A stretch of 64,000 nucleotides of DNA, taken from positions 1 to 64,000 of the forward strand of contig JBBCGI010000001.1 of NCBI GenBank assembly GCA_037200975.1. The letters run 5' to 3'. Numbering within the stretch: position 1 is the stretch's first letter; each line of letters opens with the position of its first letter. A model generated the notes under the pieces. That model was not told where the DNA came from, made no database searches, and saw only the letters and a list, made by a program, of their open reading frames with translations. This document shows, in pieces, positions 1-9,394 of this stretch. Position numbers and translations under genes: made by a program. This DNA comes from Pseudomonadota bacterium (GTDB lineage Bacteria > Pseudomonadota > Gammaproteobacteria > Steroidobacterales > Steroidobacteraceae).

Positions 1-1239
1 ATGATCGCAACTGCGGCGCTCGGATTCCTCGGCGCCGGCTTGACGTCCAACGCACTTGCGCAGGGCGCCGGATGCACCGGCGGCGGCAAGATCAGCAAGC
101 AGATTGCCAAGCCGATGGCGGCCGCGCAGGAGGCAATGAAGGCCAAGCGCTGGCAGGACGTCCTCGCGAAGACGCGCGAAGCCGAGTCCACCCCGGGCGC
201 CAAGACCCAGACGGACCTGTACTGGATGAGTGAGTTCCGCGGCTACGCGTACCACTCGCTCAGGCAGGATTCCGACGCGGTCCGCGAACTCGAGAGCGGC
301 CTCAATTCTCCATGTATGCCCGAAGCCAAGAAGCTCGAGCGTTACAAGAGCATCCTCGGGATCTACTCGGCGCTGCGTAACTATCCGAAAGTCATCGACT
401 ACGGCAATCGCGCGCTGAAGCTTTCACGCGATCCGGATCTGCAGGTCGCGGTGGCGCAGGCGTACTACCAGTCCGGCCAGAACCGGGAAGCGGTGCGCGT
501 GATGAACGAGCTGCTGGCGCAGTTCGACCAGAACAACCGGGTTCCGAAGGAACAGCAGCTGCTGCTCGTGCAGGCGGCGTGCGCGAAAGCGGGCGACAAC
601 TCCTGTGTCGCCAAGGTGTTCGAAAAGCTCGTGGTGCACTACCCGAAGCCCGAGTACTGGCAGAACCTCATGGTCGCCATCAACAAGACCGATACGGATG
701 ACGTGCAGAAGCTCAACGTCATGCGTCTTGCGGTCTACGTGAACGTGCTGAACCAGGGCGAGCAGTACAAGGAAATGGCGCAGCTCGCGCTCGAGAACAA
801 GCTCGCTGGCGAAGCGCAGACGGTGCTCGAACAGGGCTTCACGAAGAACGTATTCACCGATCAACGCCTCAAGGACGTGAATACGCGTCTGCTCGCCGCT
901 GCCAAGAAAGAAGCGGCCGCCGACAAGGCCGCGCTTCCGCAGAACGAAGCCGCGGCGCGCTCGGCCGCGACTGGCGATGCCGACGTGAAAGTCGGCGCGC
1001 AATACCTGGGCTTTGGGGACGCCACCAAGGCCGCCGAAGCTCTGCAGCGCGGCATCAAGAAGGGCAGCCTCGCCCAGGGTGACCCGATGCAGAAGCAGCG
1101 CAGCGACGAGGCCAGCATGTTGTTGGGCATCGCCTACCTGCGCAGCAACAACAAGGCCGAGGCCGCCAAGGCGTTTCGCGGCGTGAAGGAAGACCCGACG
1201 ATGGTGCGCATCGCCAAGCTCTGGCTGCTGAACACCTGA
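1..1239 (+). CDS. TPR-repeat periplasmic/secreted protein, possibly 5'-truncated
   Basis: Alpha-helical repeat protein of up to 412 residues. The reading frame is open from the first base of the window. The first 21 residues look like the hydrophobic core and AxA-type cleavage site of a signal peptide (ending SNALAQ), but the usual N-terminal Lys/Arg residues are missing, so the true start may lie upstream of the window. The rest has TPR-like helix pairs with Ala, Tyr and Leu at the expected spacing (around residues 70-100, 110-180 and 330-400), and a Lys/Ala-rich stretch near residues 300-320. It is followed by a strong hairpin terminator. Such proteins are usually scaffolds; no enzyme motif is visible, so the specific role is unknown. 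Confidence 0.7.
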   Translation: MIATAALGFLGAGLTSNALAQGAGCTGGGKISKQIAKPMAAAQEAMKAKRWQDVLAKTREAESTPGAKTQTDLYWMSEFRGYAYHSLRQDSDAVRELESGLNSPCMPEAKKLERYKSILGIYSALRNYPKVIDYGNRALKLSRDPDLQVAVAQAYYQSGQNREAVRVMNELLAQFDQNNRVPKEQQLLLVQAACAKAGDNSCVAKVFEKLVVHYPKPEYWQNLMVAINKTDTDDVQKLNVMRLAVYVNVLNQGEQYKEMAQLALENKLAGEAQTVLEQGFTKNVFTDQRLKDVNTRLLAAAKKEAAADKAALPQNEAAARSAATGDADVKVGAQYLGFGDATKAAEALQRGIKKGSLAQGDPMQKQRSDEASMLLGIAYLRSNNKAEAAKAFRGVKEDPTMVRIAKLWLLNT

Positions 1240-1261
1240 TTCGAGTCCGCAACGAGCACGG

Positions 1262-1288
1262 AAAGGCCGGGTCAGTCCCGGCCTTTTC
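1262..1288. terminator. Rho-independent terminator, probably bidirectional
   Basis: A perfect 10-bp stem (1262-1271 with 1277-1286) has a 5-base loop and runs into TTTT on the + strand and AAAA on the - strand side. It lies 20 bases after the TPR gene stop and 10 bases beyond the end of the convergent CoA-transferase gene, so it can serve both. Confidence 0.85.
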
Positions 1289-1297
1289 ATTTCTGCG

Positions 1298-2509
1298 TCA
1301 GATCACGCCGCGGGTGCGCAATGCCGCGATCGCCGCAGTATCGAGTCCGAGCAAGCTGCCGAACACTTGGTCGTTGTGTTGCCCAAGCTCAGGTGCCGGC
1401 GTCCGGATGGAACTCGGGCTGGCCGAGAGCCGCGGCGCGACGTTCTGCATGCGCAGCGTGCCGAACTGCGGATGCGCCGTCTCGACGATGGCCTGGCGCG
1501 CGGTGAAGTGTGGATCGTCGAGCATGTCCGGGGTGCGGTAGATGAGCCCGGAAGGAACACCGTGCTTTTCCAGCAGATCCAGCAGTTCGCGGGTGCCCAG
1601 CGTCGCCGTCCAGGCCGCAATCACCTCGTCGAGCTCGCGCTGATGCTCGCCGCGCGCGGTGTGATCGGCATACCGCGCATCGCGGGCGAGGGCTGGTGTG
1701 TCCATGGCGTCGCACAGACGCGCGAACACGGTGTCCTGGTTCGCGCCGATCATCACGATGCCGTCGCGCGTCGGATAGACATTGGACGGCGCGATGCGCG
1801 GCAGGATCGGCCCGCTGCGTTCGCGCACATGGCCAAGCTGATCGAATTCGGTGACCAGCGACTCCATCATGTTGAGCACCGACTCGTAGATCGCCGCATC
1901 GACCACCTGGCCAACGCCGCTGCGCTCGCGGTGATGCAACGCCGCTAACGTACCCATGCAGGCATGCACGGCGGCGAGCGAATCGCCGATGCTGATGCCG
2001 ACGCGGGAGGGCGGCCGATCGGCCTCGCCAACGATGTAACGCAGTCCGCCCATGGCCTCGCCGATGCCGCCATAACCGGCGCGCTGGGAATACGGCCCGG
2101 TCTGCCCGTAACCCGACACTCGAACCATGATGAGGCGCGGATTGATCGCGGCGAGCGCGTCCCAGCCGCAGTTCCACTTCTCGAGCGTGCCGGGACGGAA
2201 GTTCTCTATGACCACATCAGATTTCTTCACCAAGTCTTTGAAAAGACTCTGGCCTTCGGCCTGGCGGAGGTCGAGCGTCACGCCCTTCTTGTTGCGCCCG
2301 ATGACCGGCCACCACACCGACGGTTGGCCGCGCTGCTGCGGTCCCCAGTGACGCATGGGATCGCCCTGGCCGGGCGCTTCGATCTTGATGACCTCGGCGC
2401 CCATGTCACCCAGCAACTGCCCGCAGAACGGTCCTGCGATGAGCGTGCCGAGTTCGAGCACCCGAAGGTCGGCGAGTGCGCCGGCCGGCTTTGTTTGCGT
2501 GTCGTGCAT
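1298..2509 (-). CDS. Class III (CaiB/BaiF) CoA-transferase
   Basis: 403 residues, normal for the family. It transfers CoA between carboxylic acids through an enzyme-bound anhydride. The N-terminal part has the family pattern (LELGTLIAGPFCGQLLGDMG, then GAEVIKIE) and later VRVSGYGQTGP. Asp176 in GISIGDSLAA is the expected catalytic aspartate. It is divergently transcribed from an HMG-CoA-lyase-type gene with about 65 bases between them. That pairing fits activation of a branched dicarboxylate (3-hydroxy-3-methylglutarate, itaconate/citramalate or similar) followed by C-C cleavage. The substrate itself cannot be read from the sequence. Confidence 0.88.
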   Translation of the reverse strand: MHDTQTKPAGALADLRVLELGTLIAGPFCGQLLGDMGAEVIKIEAPGQGDPMRHWGPQQRGQPSVWWPVIGRNKKGVTLDLRQAEGQSLFKDLVKKSDVVIENFRPGTLEKWNCGWDALAAINPRLIMVRVSGYGQTGPYSQRAGYGGIGEAMGGLRYIVGEADRPPSRVGISIGDSLAAVHACMGTLAALHHRERSGVGQVVDAAIYESVLNMMESLVTEFDQLGHVRERSGPILPRIAPSNVYPTRDGIVMIGANQDTVFARLCDAMDTPALARDARYADHTARGEHQRELDEVIAAWTATLGTRELLDLLEKHGVPSGLIYRTPDMLDDPHFTARQAIVETAHPQFGTLRMQNVAPRLSASPSSIRTPAPELGQHNDQVFGSLLGLDTAAIAALRTRGVI

Positions 2510-2574
2510 GGCGCGGGTTTCTACCGGCGCATCCCGAGGGGGTCAAGCTCACCGCAGGGGATAGAATTCACGCC

Positions 2575-3510
2575 ATGAATTCGAGCCGTATCGCCAGCAG
2601 CATCGACATCGTCGAAGTAGGACCCCGCGACGGTTTGCAGAGCGAATCGCAGGTGTTGCCGACCGCGACCAAGGTCGAGTTCGTGCAGCGCCTGCTTGCG
2701 GCGGGTCTCAAGCGGATCGAAGTCGCAAGCTTTGTGAATCCCAAGCGTGTGCCGCAGATGGCGGATGCCGAGGCGATGATGACCGCTTTGGCCGATGCCG
2801 CTGCGCAGGCCCGGTTCATCGGGCTCGTGCTCAATCGCAAAGGCTTCGAACGCGCCCAGGCCGCCGGTTGCACCGAGGTCGGCATGGCCATCGCGGCCAG
2901 CGAAAGCTTCAGCCAGCGCAATCAGGGCATGAGCGTGGAGGAGGGAATCGACTCCTGGCTCGACATCGCGAAGCTGGCGCATGCCGCCGGCATTCGCGCG
3001 CAGATCACGATCTCGACCGCGTTCGGTTGTCCGTTCGAAGGGGAGGTGCCGGTCGCGCGCGTGCGCGAGCTCGCCGAGCGGCTCGCCGCGGGGAATCCGG
3101 ATGAAATCGCGGTCGCCGACACGATCGGCGTCGCCGTCCCTACGCAGGTGACGGAGGTCCTTGGTACGCTGCGTGCGGCGCTGCCACAAGCACGTCTGCG
3201 CGGCCATTTTCACAATACGCGCAACACCGGATTGGCCAACGCGTATGCCGCGGTCGAAGCCGGCGTGTTCGCGCTGGACGCCAGTTGCGGTGGCATTGGC
3301 GGGTGCCCCTTCGCGCCCGCGGCGACCGGCAACATTCCGACGGAAGATCTCGTCTACATGCTGCACCGCATGGGTGTGCAGACCGGCGTGGATCTGCCGG
3401 CGCTGATCGAGACGAGCAAGTGGCTGCAGACCTCGCTCGATCACGCGGTGCCCGGCATGCTGGTCAAGGCGGGGATTTTTCCCGCGGCCACCAAACGCGG
3501 CGAAATTTAA
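2575..3510 (+). CDS. Hydroxymethylglutaryl-CoA lyase-type enzyme
   Basis: 311-residue TIM-barrel aldolase of the HMGL-like family. These enzymes split 3-hydroxy-3-methylglutaryl-CoA into acetyl-CoA and acetoacetate, the last step of leucine catabolism; relatives cleave citramalyl-CoA. Seen: VEVGPRDGLQ near the N-terminus (Arg18, Asp19), a metal-site GHFHNTRNTG, and the HMG-CoA lyase signature GIGGCPFAP carrying the catalytic cysteine. The start at 2575 gives MNSSRIASSIDIVEVG, as in homologues; further in-frame sequence upstream overlaps the divergent gene and is not used. There is no strong ribosome-binding site. The neighbouring CoA-transferase and downstream etf genes support a role in branched-chain acyl-CoA breakdown. 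Confidence 0.88.
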   Translation: MNSSRIASSIDIVEVGPRDGLQSESQVLPTATKVEFVQRLLAAGLKRIEVASFVNPKRVPQMADAEAMMTALADAAAQARFIGLVLNRKGFERAQAAGCTEVGMAIAASESFSQRNQGMSVEEGIDSWLDIAKLAHAAGIRAQITISTAFGCPFEGEVPVARVRELAERLAAGNPDEIAVADTIGVAVPTQVTEVLGTLRAALPQARLRGHFHNTRNTGLANAYAAVEAGVFALDASCGGIGGCPFAPAATGNIPTEDLVYMLHRMGVQTGVDLPALIETSKWLQTSLDHAVPGMLVKAGIFPAATKRGEI

Positions 3511-3539
3511 GAATTCGAGTTCACATCAGGAGAATCAAG

Positions 3540-4022
3540 ATGGCGATCAAGGTTGGCGACAAGTTGCCCGCGGGCACTTTCAAGGTGATGACCAAAGACG
3601 GCCCGGCGGACCTCACGAGCGACGCTTTGTTCAAGGGAAAGACGGTCGTGTTGTTTTCGGTGCCGGGTGCGTTCACGCCGACCTGCGATGCCAAACATCT
3701 GCCCGGGTTCGTGGAGAAGGCCGGCGATTTCAAGGCCAAGGGCGTCGACACCATCGCCTGCATGGCGGTGAACGACGTGTTCGTGATGAACGCCTGGGGC
3801 AAACATTCGAACGTTGCCGACAAGATCACGATGCTGGCCGACGGCAATGGCGACTACGCGAAGGCGCTCGGTCTCACGATGGACGGCAGCGGCTTCGGCA
3901 TGGGCACACGCGGGCAACGTTTCGCGCTCGTCGTGAAGGATGGCGTGGCCACACACGTCGATATCGAAGCGCCGCGGGAATTCAAGGTTTCGACAGCCGA
4001 GAACGTGCTCTCGCACTTCTAG
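3540..4022 (+). CDS. Peroxiredoxin, Prx5/PrxII type
   Basis: 160-residue thiol peroxidase that reduces hydrogen peroxide and alkyl hydroperoxides. The motif PGAFTPTCD places the peroxidatic cysteine at Cys49. A second cysteine, Cys74 (TIACMAVND), sits 25 residues later, matching the resolving-cysteine spacing of plant-type PrxII proteins. [11 protein letters not shown] follows the family pattern. No glutaredoxin domain is fused. The start is fixed by a good AGGAGA ribosome-binding site at 3528-3533. It ends convergently with etfA, which starts its stop codon 13 bases further on. Confidence 0.92.
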   Translation: MAIKVGDKLPAGTFKVMTKDGPADLTSDALFKGKTVVLFSVPGAFTPTCDAKHLPGFVEKAGDFKAKGVDTIACMAVNDVFVMNAWGKHSNVADKITMLADGNGDYAKALGLTMDGSGFGMGTRGQRFALVVKDGVATHVDIEAPREFKVSTAENVLSHF

Positions 4023-4037
4023 CCCGTACGAGGGCTA
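4020..4037. terminator. Small hairpin spanning both convergent stop codons
   Basis: TAGCCC at 4020-4025 pairs with GGGCTA at 4032-4037 across a 6-base loop. The outer TAG on each strand is the stop codon of the peroxiredoxin (+) and of etfA (-). The stem is short and has no T-tract, so terminator function is only a suggestion. Confidence 0.3.
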
Positions 4038-4988
4038 CTTCCGGCTGGCGTCGATCAGCTTTTCCAGCTCCGGAACGATCGTGAAGAGGTCGCCGACGAT
4101 TCCAATGTCGGCGACCTCGAAGATCGGCGCCTCCGCATCCTTGTTGATCGCAACGATCGTGCGGGCATCCTTGATGCCCGTCAGATGCTGGATCGCCCCG
4201 GAGATGCCGATGGCGATGTAGAGCTCGGGCGCGATGATCTTGCCGGTCTGTCCGACCTGCATGTCGCTGGGCACGTAACCCGCGTCCACCGCGGCGCGCG
4301 ACGCGCCGACCGCGGCCCCGATCTTGTCGGCCAGTCCGTAAATGATCTTGAAGGCGTCGGCGCTGGCGAGCGCACGGCCCCCCGAGATCACCTTCGACGC
4401 ACTCTGCAGATCGGGCCGGTCCCCGCCCGCGGCCACGAGCTCGACGAATTTCGTGTGGGTTGGCAGCGCCGCCTGCGGCGAAATGACTTCGATCTTCGCC
4501 GTGCCTGCGCCGGCGGCCGCTTCGAACGACGCGATGCGGATGGTCGCGACGATCTTCGCGCCCGCCGCGGCTTCCACCGTGGTGATCGCGTTGCCCGCGT
4601 AGATAGGTCGACGGAACCGGGTCGCACTCTCGATGCTCATGACATCGGAAATCTGCGCCGTATCGAGCAGCGCCGCGACGCGCGGCATGAGGTCCTTGCC
4701 GAACGTGGTCGAAGGGCCGAACACATGCGAGAAGGGCGCCGCCACTTCGGCGACCTGGGGCGCGATTGTCGCGGCCAGCGCATGTTCATTCGCCGCGTGG
4801 GCGACCTCGAGCACGCGCGCGACGCCCGCGATCTGCGCCGCCTGCGCCGCGACCGGCGAACCGGGTACGGCAAAAACCGCCACGACGATCTCGGCTCCGG
4901 CGAGCGAGCTCGCCGCCGTCACGCATTTGGCGGTGGCCGCGTTGAGCTTGCCATGGGCGTGTTCCGCGATGACCAGTACCTGCGTCAT
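4035..4988 (-). CDS. etfA: Electron transfer flavoprotein, alpha subunit
   Basis: 317 residues, the usual length. With EtfB it forms the FAD-containing ETF heterodimer that takes electrons from acyl-CoA dehydrogenases and passes them to ETF-ubiquinone oxidoreductase. The N-terminal domain starts [10 protein letters not shown]. The C-terminal FAD-binding domain is clear, with [39 protein letters not shown] and [20 protein letters not shown]. Its ATG overlaps the etfB stop by 4 bases, so the two are translationally coupled. The product supports the beta-oxidation genes elsewhere in the window. Confidence 0.96.
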   Translation of the reverse strand: MTQVLVIAEHAHGKLNAATAKCVTAASSLAGAEIVVAVFAVPGSPVAAQAAQIAGVARVLEVAHAANEHALAATIAPQVAEVAAPFSHVFGPSTTFGKDLMPRVAALLDTAQISDVMSIESATRFRRPIYAGNAITTVEAAAGAKIVATIRIASFEAAAGAGTAKIEVISPQAALPTHTKFVELVAAGGDRPDLQSASKVISGGRALASADAFKIIYGLADKIGAAVGASRAAVDAGYVPSDMQVGQTGKIIAPELYIAIGISGAIQHLTGIKDARTIVAINKDAEAPIFEVADIGIVGDLFTIVPELEKLIDASRK

Positions 4989-5752
4989 ACGAGGCCTCGC
5001 TTGTGCAACTCGGCAAACAACCCGGCGGTGTCCTTGACCATGATGCCGCGCTGACGTCCCGGTGGCGGCTCGGTCTTCGTGACCTTGATCCGTGGTGTTC
5101 CCGCGCCGCCAACTTCCGCCAGCGGAATGCTGGCCAGCGGTTTGGTCTTGGCCTTCATGATGTCAGGCAGCTTCACGAAACGCGGTTCGTTCAGACGCAG
5201 GTCGGTGGTGACCACGGCGGGCAACTCTACTTCCAGCGTTTCGAGCCCCGCGTCGACCTCGCGTGTCACCTTCGCGCTGCTTTCGCCGAGCTCGAGCTTC
5301 GAAGCGAACGTGGCCTGCGGACGGTTCCAGAGCGTGGCCAGCATCTGGCCTGTCTGGTTGTTGTCATCGTCGATGGCCTGTTTGCCGAGGATCACGAGGA
5401 AGGGTTGCTCGCGTTCGACGAGCTTCAACAGCACCCGCGCGACGTCCAGCGGCTCGAGCGCGGTATCGGAGACGACGTGCAACGCGCGTTGCGCGCCCAT
5501 CGACAATGCGTTTCGCAGGGTCGCCTGGCAGTCCGCAGGGCCGATGGTCGCGACCACGACTTCATCGGCGCGGCCGCGCTCCTTGATGCGCAGCGCTTCT
5601 TCGATCGCGATGGCGTCGAAGGGATTGATCGCGAGTTTGACGCCGTCGAGCATCACGCCCGAGCCATCCGGCTTCACGCGGATGCGTACGTTGTAGTCGA
5701 CGACACGTTTGATTGCGACGAGAATCCGTCGGGGATTTTGCGCTGTTTCCAC
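4985..5752 (-). CDS. etfB: Electron transfer flavoprotein, beta subunit
   Basis: 255 residues. The protein begins METAQNPRR then ILVAIKRVVDYNVRIRVKPD, and contains AINPFDAIAIEEALRIKE and the AMP-binding-region pattern LGKQAIDDDNNQTGQ, all typical of EtfB. It is the promoter-proximal gene of the etfBA pair. It is divergent from the opp operon with under 60 bases between coding regions, so promoters for both directions must lie there or inside the coding ends. A few extra N-terminal residues precede the conserved start; an internal start is not excluded. Confidence 0.95.
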   Translation of the reverse strand: METAQNPRRILVAIKRVVDYNVRIRVKPDGSGVMLDGVKLAINPFDAIAIEEALRIKERGRADEVVVATIGPADCQATLRNALSMGAQRALHVVSDTALEPLDVARVLLKLVEREQPFLVILGKQAIDDDNNQTGQMLATLWNRPQATFASKLELGESSAKVTREVDAGLETLEVELPAVVTTDLRLNEPRFVKLPDIMKAKTKPLASIPLAEVGGAGTPRIKVTKTEPPPGRQRGIMVKDTAGLFAELHKRGLV

Positions 5753-5809
5753 CAGAGTGAGTGTAGCGGGAGTTGTGCACGTGTTCGAGAGCGGGGCGGA
5801 AGGCGGGTG

Positions 5810-6730
5810 TTGAGCTACGCGCTGCGGCGGATCGCCGGCCTCGTGCCCACGCTGTTCGTCCTCCTGACGTTGTCGTTCTTCATCATCCGGCTCGCGCCGG
5901 GCGGTCCGTTCGATCAGGAGCAGGCCTTGCCGGCCTCGATCCGCGCCAACCTCGACGCCGCCTACGGCCTCGATCAGCCGCTGCTGACCCAGTACGGTCG
6001 TTATCTTGGCGGCGTCGTGCGCGGCGATCTCGGGCCGTCGTTCCGTTTCAAGGATTTCCGCGTGACGGAGCTGATCGGCGCGGGGCTGCCTCTCAGTCTA
6101 ACTATCGGCGGCGCGGCGACCTTGCTGGCGTTGCTGCTGGGCGTACCGCTCGGCGTGTACGCCGCCTGGCGAGCGAACTCCTGGCCGGCGCGGGCGCTCA
6201 TGAATTTCTCCCTGCTCGGCGTGGTATTGCCCGGCTATGTCACGGGCCCGGTGCTGGCGCTGGTATTCGGCATCTACTGGCCGCTTTTCCGTGTGGGCGG
6301 CTACGAGCCGGGTGATCCGAGTTTCCTGGTACTGCCGGTGGTCACGCTCGCGTTGCCGGTCATCGCCTACCTGGCGCAGCTCACGCGCAGCAGCATGCTG
6401 GAAGTCCTGCAATCGAACTTCATCCGCACCGCGCGCGCCAAGGGGCTTGACGCGCGCATGCTGTTGTTCCGCCATGCGCTGCGGCCCGCGTTGATTCCGG
6501 TGGTTAGTTACCTGGGGCCCGCCGTCGCATTCATCATCACCGGGTCGCTGGTGGTGGAAACCGTGTTCGGATTGCCCGGTTCCGGCCGCTACCTCGTACA
6601 GGGCGCGCTCAATCGCGACTACACGCTGGTCATGGGCATGATCATCGTCTACGGCGTGTTCACGTTGATCTGCAATCTGCTCGCCGACCTGCTGTACGGC
6701 TGGCTCGATCCTCGCGTGCGGCTCTCGTGA
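5810..6730 (+). CDS. oppB: Oligopeptide ABC transporter permease OppB
   Basis: 306 residues with six predicted membrane segments; inner-membrane permease of a binding-protein-dependent peptide importer. It closely follows enterobacterial OppB: RLAPGGPF near the N-terminus, GDLGPSF, the EAA loop SNFIRTARAKGLDARML, and GLPGSGRYLVQGALNRDY. The start is TTG at 5810 or GTG one codon earlier; TTG gives exactly the OppB length. GGAAGG just upstream (about 5798-5803) can act as ribosome-binding site. Its TGA overlaps the GTG start of oppC. No substrate-binding protein (oppA) is present in the window, so it must be encoded elsewhere. Confidence 0.92.
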   Translation: MSYALRRIAGLVPTLFVLLTLSFFIIRLAPGGPFDQEQALPASIRANLDAAYGLDQPLLTQYGRYLGGVVRGDLGPSFRFKDFRVTELIGAGLPLSLTIGGAATLLALLLGVPLGVYAAWRANSWPARALMNFSLLGVVLPGYVTGPVLALVFGIYWPLFRVGGYEPGDPSFLVLPVVTLALPVIAYLAQLTRSSMLEVLQSNFIRTARAKGLDARMLLFRHALRPALIPVVSYLGPAVAFIITGSLVVETVFGLPGSGRYLVQGALNRDYTLVMGMIIVYGVFTLICNLLADLLYGWLDPRVRLS

Positions 6731-7536
6731 GCAGCCGAACCCGCGGCGCGTTGACGGTGTTGTGTCTGCTGGCTGGCATGGCACTGGCCGCACCCTGGCT
6801 GAGCCCGTTCAGTTACGACGCGCTCGACTGGCAACATCTCGCCAATCCACCGAGCCTCGAGAGCGGTCACTGGCTGGGCACCGATCGGCTCGGACGCGAT
6901 CTGTTCGCGCGCGGCATGCAGGCGATGCGCGTCTCGCTGCTGATCGGCGTGTTGGCCGCGCTGGTGAGCGTTTGCATCGGCGTCGCCTGGGGCGCAACCG
7001 CAGGCTACGTCGGCGGGCGCGTCGATGCGGCGATGATGCGTTTCGTCGACATCGTATTCGCGCTGCCGTACATCTTCATCGTCATCATTCTCTCCACGCT
7101 GTTTCCGCGCGGCAGCATCGCCGCCCTGTTCATCGCGATCGGGGCGGTGGGCTGGCTCACCATGGCGCGCATCGTGCGCGGCCAGACGCTGAGCCTGCGG
7201 CGGCGCGAGTTCGTCGACGCCGCGATCGCCAGCGGCGTGAAGACGCCCGCGATCCTGTGGCGCCACATCGTGCCCAACGTCGCCGGCCCGGTCATCGCCT
7301 ATGCCACGCTCAACATCCCGCAGCTCATCCTGTTCGAAAGTTTTCTGAGTTTCCTCGGGCTCGGCGTGCAGGAGCCGTTCGCGAGCCTCGGCAGCCTCAT
7401 CAGCGAGGGCGCGCAGGAGATGGAGTCCTCGCCCTGGATGCTGCTGGTTCCCGCCACGCTGCTCACCGTCCTGCTGGTCGCTTTCAACGTGCTGGGCGAC
7501 AGCCTGCGCGCCACGCTCGAGTCGCGCGATGAGTGA
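6727..7536 (+). CDS. oppC: Oligopeptide ABC transporter permease OppC
   Basis: 269 residues, shorter than the roughly 300 of enterobacterial OppC, mainly because the N-terminal cytoplasmic segment is missing. HWLGTDRLGRDLFAR is the DppC/OppC family pattern, and the EAA loop reads EFVDAAIASGVKTPAILWRH. FLSFLGLGVQEPFASLGSLI near the C-terminus is also typical. It starts at GTG 6727 inside the oppB stop codon and overlaps the ATPase gene by 8 bases, so the three genes form one tightly coupled operon. Confidence 0.92.
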   Translation: MSSRTRGALTVLCLLAGMALAAPWLSPFSYDALDWQHLANPPSLESGHWLGTDRLGRDLFARGMQAMRVSLLIGVLAALVSVCIGVAWGATAGYVGGRVDAAMMRFVDIVFALPYIFIVIILSTLFPRGSIAALFIAIGAVGWLTMARIVRGQTLSLRRREFVDAAIASGVKTPAILWRHIVPNVAGPVIAYATLNIPQLILFESFLSFLGLGVQEPFASLGSLISEGAQEMESSPWMLLVPATLLTVLLVAFNVLGDSLRATLESRDE

Positions 7537-9313
7537 GGCGGCGTTGCTCGCGGTGCAATCGTTGTCGGTGTCCTATGGCGGCCAGACCGTCGTCGACGCC
7601 GTGAGCTTCGAGATCGCGGCGCATCGCTGCCTGGGCGTGATCGGTGAGTCCGGCGCCGGCAAGACGCAGATCTTCATGGCATTGATGGGTCTGCTGCCAC
7701 CGCAGGCGCGCGTGACGGGCGAAGCGAGACTGGAGAATTCGGCGTTGCTGGATTCGGCACCCCACGTACGCGGACGCAGCGTGGCGATGATATTCCAGGA
7801 TCCGATGACCTCGCTCACGCCGCACCTGCGGGTCGGCGACCAGATCGCCGAACCGCTGGTCGCGCATCGCGGCATGAGCTGGCAGGACGCGCGCGCGCGT
7901 GCCGCGCAACTGCTGGAGCAGGTGCGCATGAGCGACGTGCCGCGCCGCCTGCGCCAGTACCCGCATGAGCTGTCGGGCGGCATGCGCCAACGCGCCATGA
8001 TCGCGATGGCGCTGGCCTGCGATCCCCAGCTGCTGATCGCCGATGAACCGACCACGGCCCTCGATGTGTCGGTGCAGGCGCAGTTGCTGAGGCTGCTGCG
8101 GGAGCTCGTCCAGGAACGCGGCATGGCGCTGGCGCTCGTCACCCATGACATGGGTGTGATCGCGGCGCTGGCCGACGATGTTCTCGTGATGCGGCAGGGA
8201 AAGACGCTCGAACACGCGCCAGTACAACGCGTGCTCTCGTCGCCATCGCACGAATACACGCGCGCCTTGTTGGCCGCCACGCCCCGCCTCGAAACGCCGG
8301 GGCCCGCTCCACGGGCGCAGTTGCCGGCCACGCCGCCGCTGGCGGTGCGCAACGTGAGCGTGCGGCACCGCCTGCGCGGCGTCTGGTGGCGGAAGCCCGC
8401 GAGTTTCGCGGCCGTCGACGACGTGTCGTTTGAAGTCGGCGCAGGCGAGGCGCTGGGCATCGTCGGCGAATCCGGCTGCGGCAAATCGACCCTCACGCGC
8501 GCGCTGCTGAGGCTGGGGCCGCCCGCCGCGGGCGAGATCGTGTGGTTAGGCCGCGCGGTGCAGGGCCTGGGCGGAGAAGAACTGCGCCGCCTGCGCGACG
8601 GCATGCAGGTGGTTTTCCAGGACCCGTTCGCCAGCCTCGATCCGCGCATGCGAATCGCGGACATCGTCGCCGAGCCGCTGCGCGCCTTGCGCCCGGGGCT
8701 GGACGCGGACGCGCGATCGCTGAGAGTGCTGCGCATGCTCGAAAGCGTCGGCCTCGGGCAGGAATACGCCGGCCGCCGCGGCCGGGAGCTTTCGGGTGGG
8801 CAGTGTCAACGCGTGGCGATCGCGCGCGCCATGGTCCTCGAACCCAAACTACTGGTGTGCGACGAGGCGGTGAGCGCGCTCGATGTGTCCATCCAGGCGC
8901 AGATCCTCGAACTGCTGGAAACCCTGAAGCGTGAGCACGGCACCAGCATCGTGTTCGTCAGCCACAATCTCGCGGTGGTGAGGCGCCTGTGCGAGCGCGT
9001 GATGGTCATGTACCTGGGCAGGAGCGTCGAGTCGGGGCCCACCGGGGCGGTGTTCGAAGCGGCGCGTCACCCGTACACGCGCATGTTGTTAGCGGCGGTG
9101 CCGCAGCTCGACCCCCGGCTCGAACGCGCTCGCCTCGATGCCCTCGACGTCCGCGGAGAAACGCCGGCGGTGATCGACAGGCCGAGCGGCTGCCAGTTTC
9201 GCAATCGGTGCCCGGCGGCGCTGCCGGCCTGCGCGGCGACGAGTCCAGGTACGGAAGACACCGGGAATTCCCACCAGGTGGCCTGCCTGCGGTGGCGCGA
9301 CCTCACGAACTGA
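7529..9313 (+). CDS. oppDF: Fused double ATP-binding protein of the peptide ABC transporter (OppD-OppF)
   Basis: 594 residues with two complete nucleotide-binding domains in one chain. Domain 1: Walker A GESGAGKT (39-46), signature LSGGMRQR, Walker B LLIADEPTTALD. Domain 2: Walker A GESGCGKS (about 314-321), signature LSGGQCQR, Walker B LLVCDEAVSALD. A C-terminal cysteine-containing segment (GCQFRNRCPAALPAC) is the oligopeptide transporter C-terminal domain. It supplies both ATPases for OppB and OppC, replacing separate OppD and OppF; the same fusion occurs in YejF and GsiA-type systems. The domain-1 Walker A has Thr and Gln where family members mostly have Ser and Thr/Val; this should still bind nucleotide. 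Confidence 0.93.
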   Translation: MSEAALLAVQSLSVSYGGQTVVDAVSFEIAAHRCLGVIGESGAGKTQIFMALMGLLPPQARVTGEARLENSALLDSAPHVRGRSVAMIFQDPMTSLTPHLRVGDQIAEPLVAHRGMSWQDARARAAQLLEQVRMSDVPRRLRQYPHELSGGMRQRAMIAMALACDPQLLIADEPTTALDVSVQAQLLRLLRELVQERGMALALVTHDMGVIAALADDVLVMRQGKTLEHAPVQRVLSSPSHEYTRALLAATPRLETPGPAPRAQLPATPPLAVRNVSVRHRLRGVWWRKPASFAAVDDVSFEVGAGEALGIVGESGCGKSTLTRALLRLGPPAAGEIVWLGRAVQGLGGEELRRLRDGMQVVFQDPFASLDPRMRIADIVAEPLRALRPGLDADARSLRVLRMLESVGLGQEYAGRRGRELSGGQCQRVAIARAMVLEPKLLVCDEAVSALDVSIQAQILELLETLKREHGTSIVFVSHNLAVVRRLCERVMVMYLGRSVESGPTGAVFEAARHPYTRMLLAAVPQLDPRLERARLDALDVRGETPAVIDRPSGCQFRNRCPAALPACAATSPGTEDTGNSHQVACLRWRDLTN

Positions 9314-9394
9314 GCGCCAATTCGCGGCCGCGCCGCTGCGCCCAAGGCCGCTTCGCGTTATCCTTCTGGCTCGCTTTTTCCATTGGAATCATCG

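Noticed and set aside
424-1290. Long open frame on the - strand opposite the TPR gene
   Set aside because: It is a high-GC antisense frame rich in Arg, His and Val without domain or ribosome-binding site; it also runs through the terminator.
5003-5806. Upstream in-frame extension of oppB across etfB
   Set aside because: It is antisense to the well-supported etfB and adds no transporter sequence; oppB homologues begin at about 5810.
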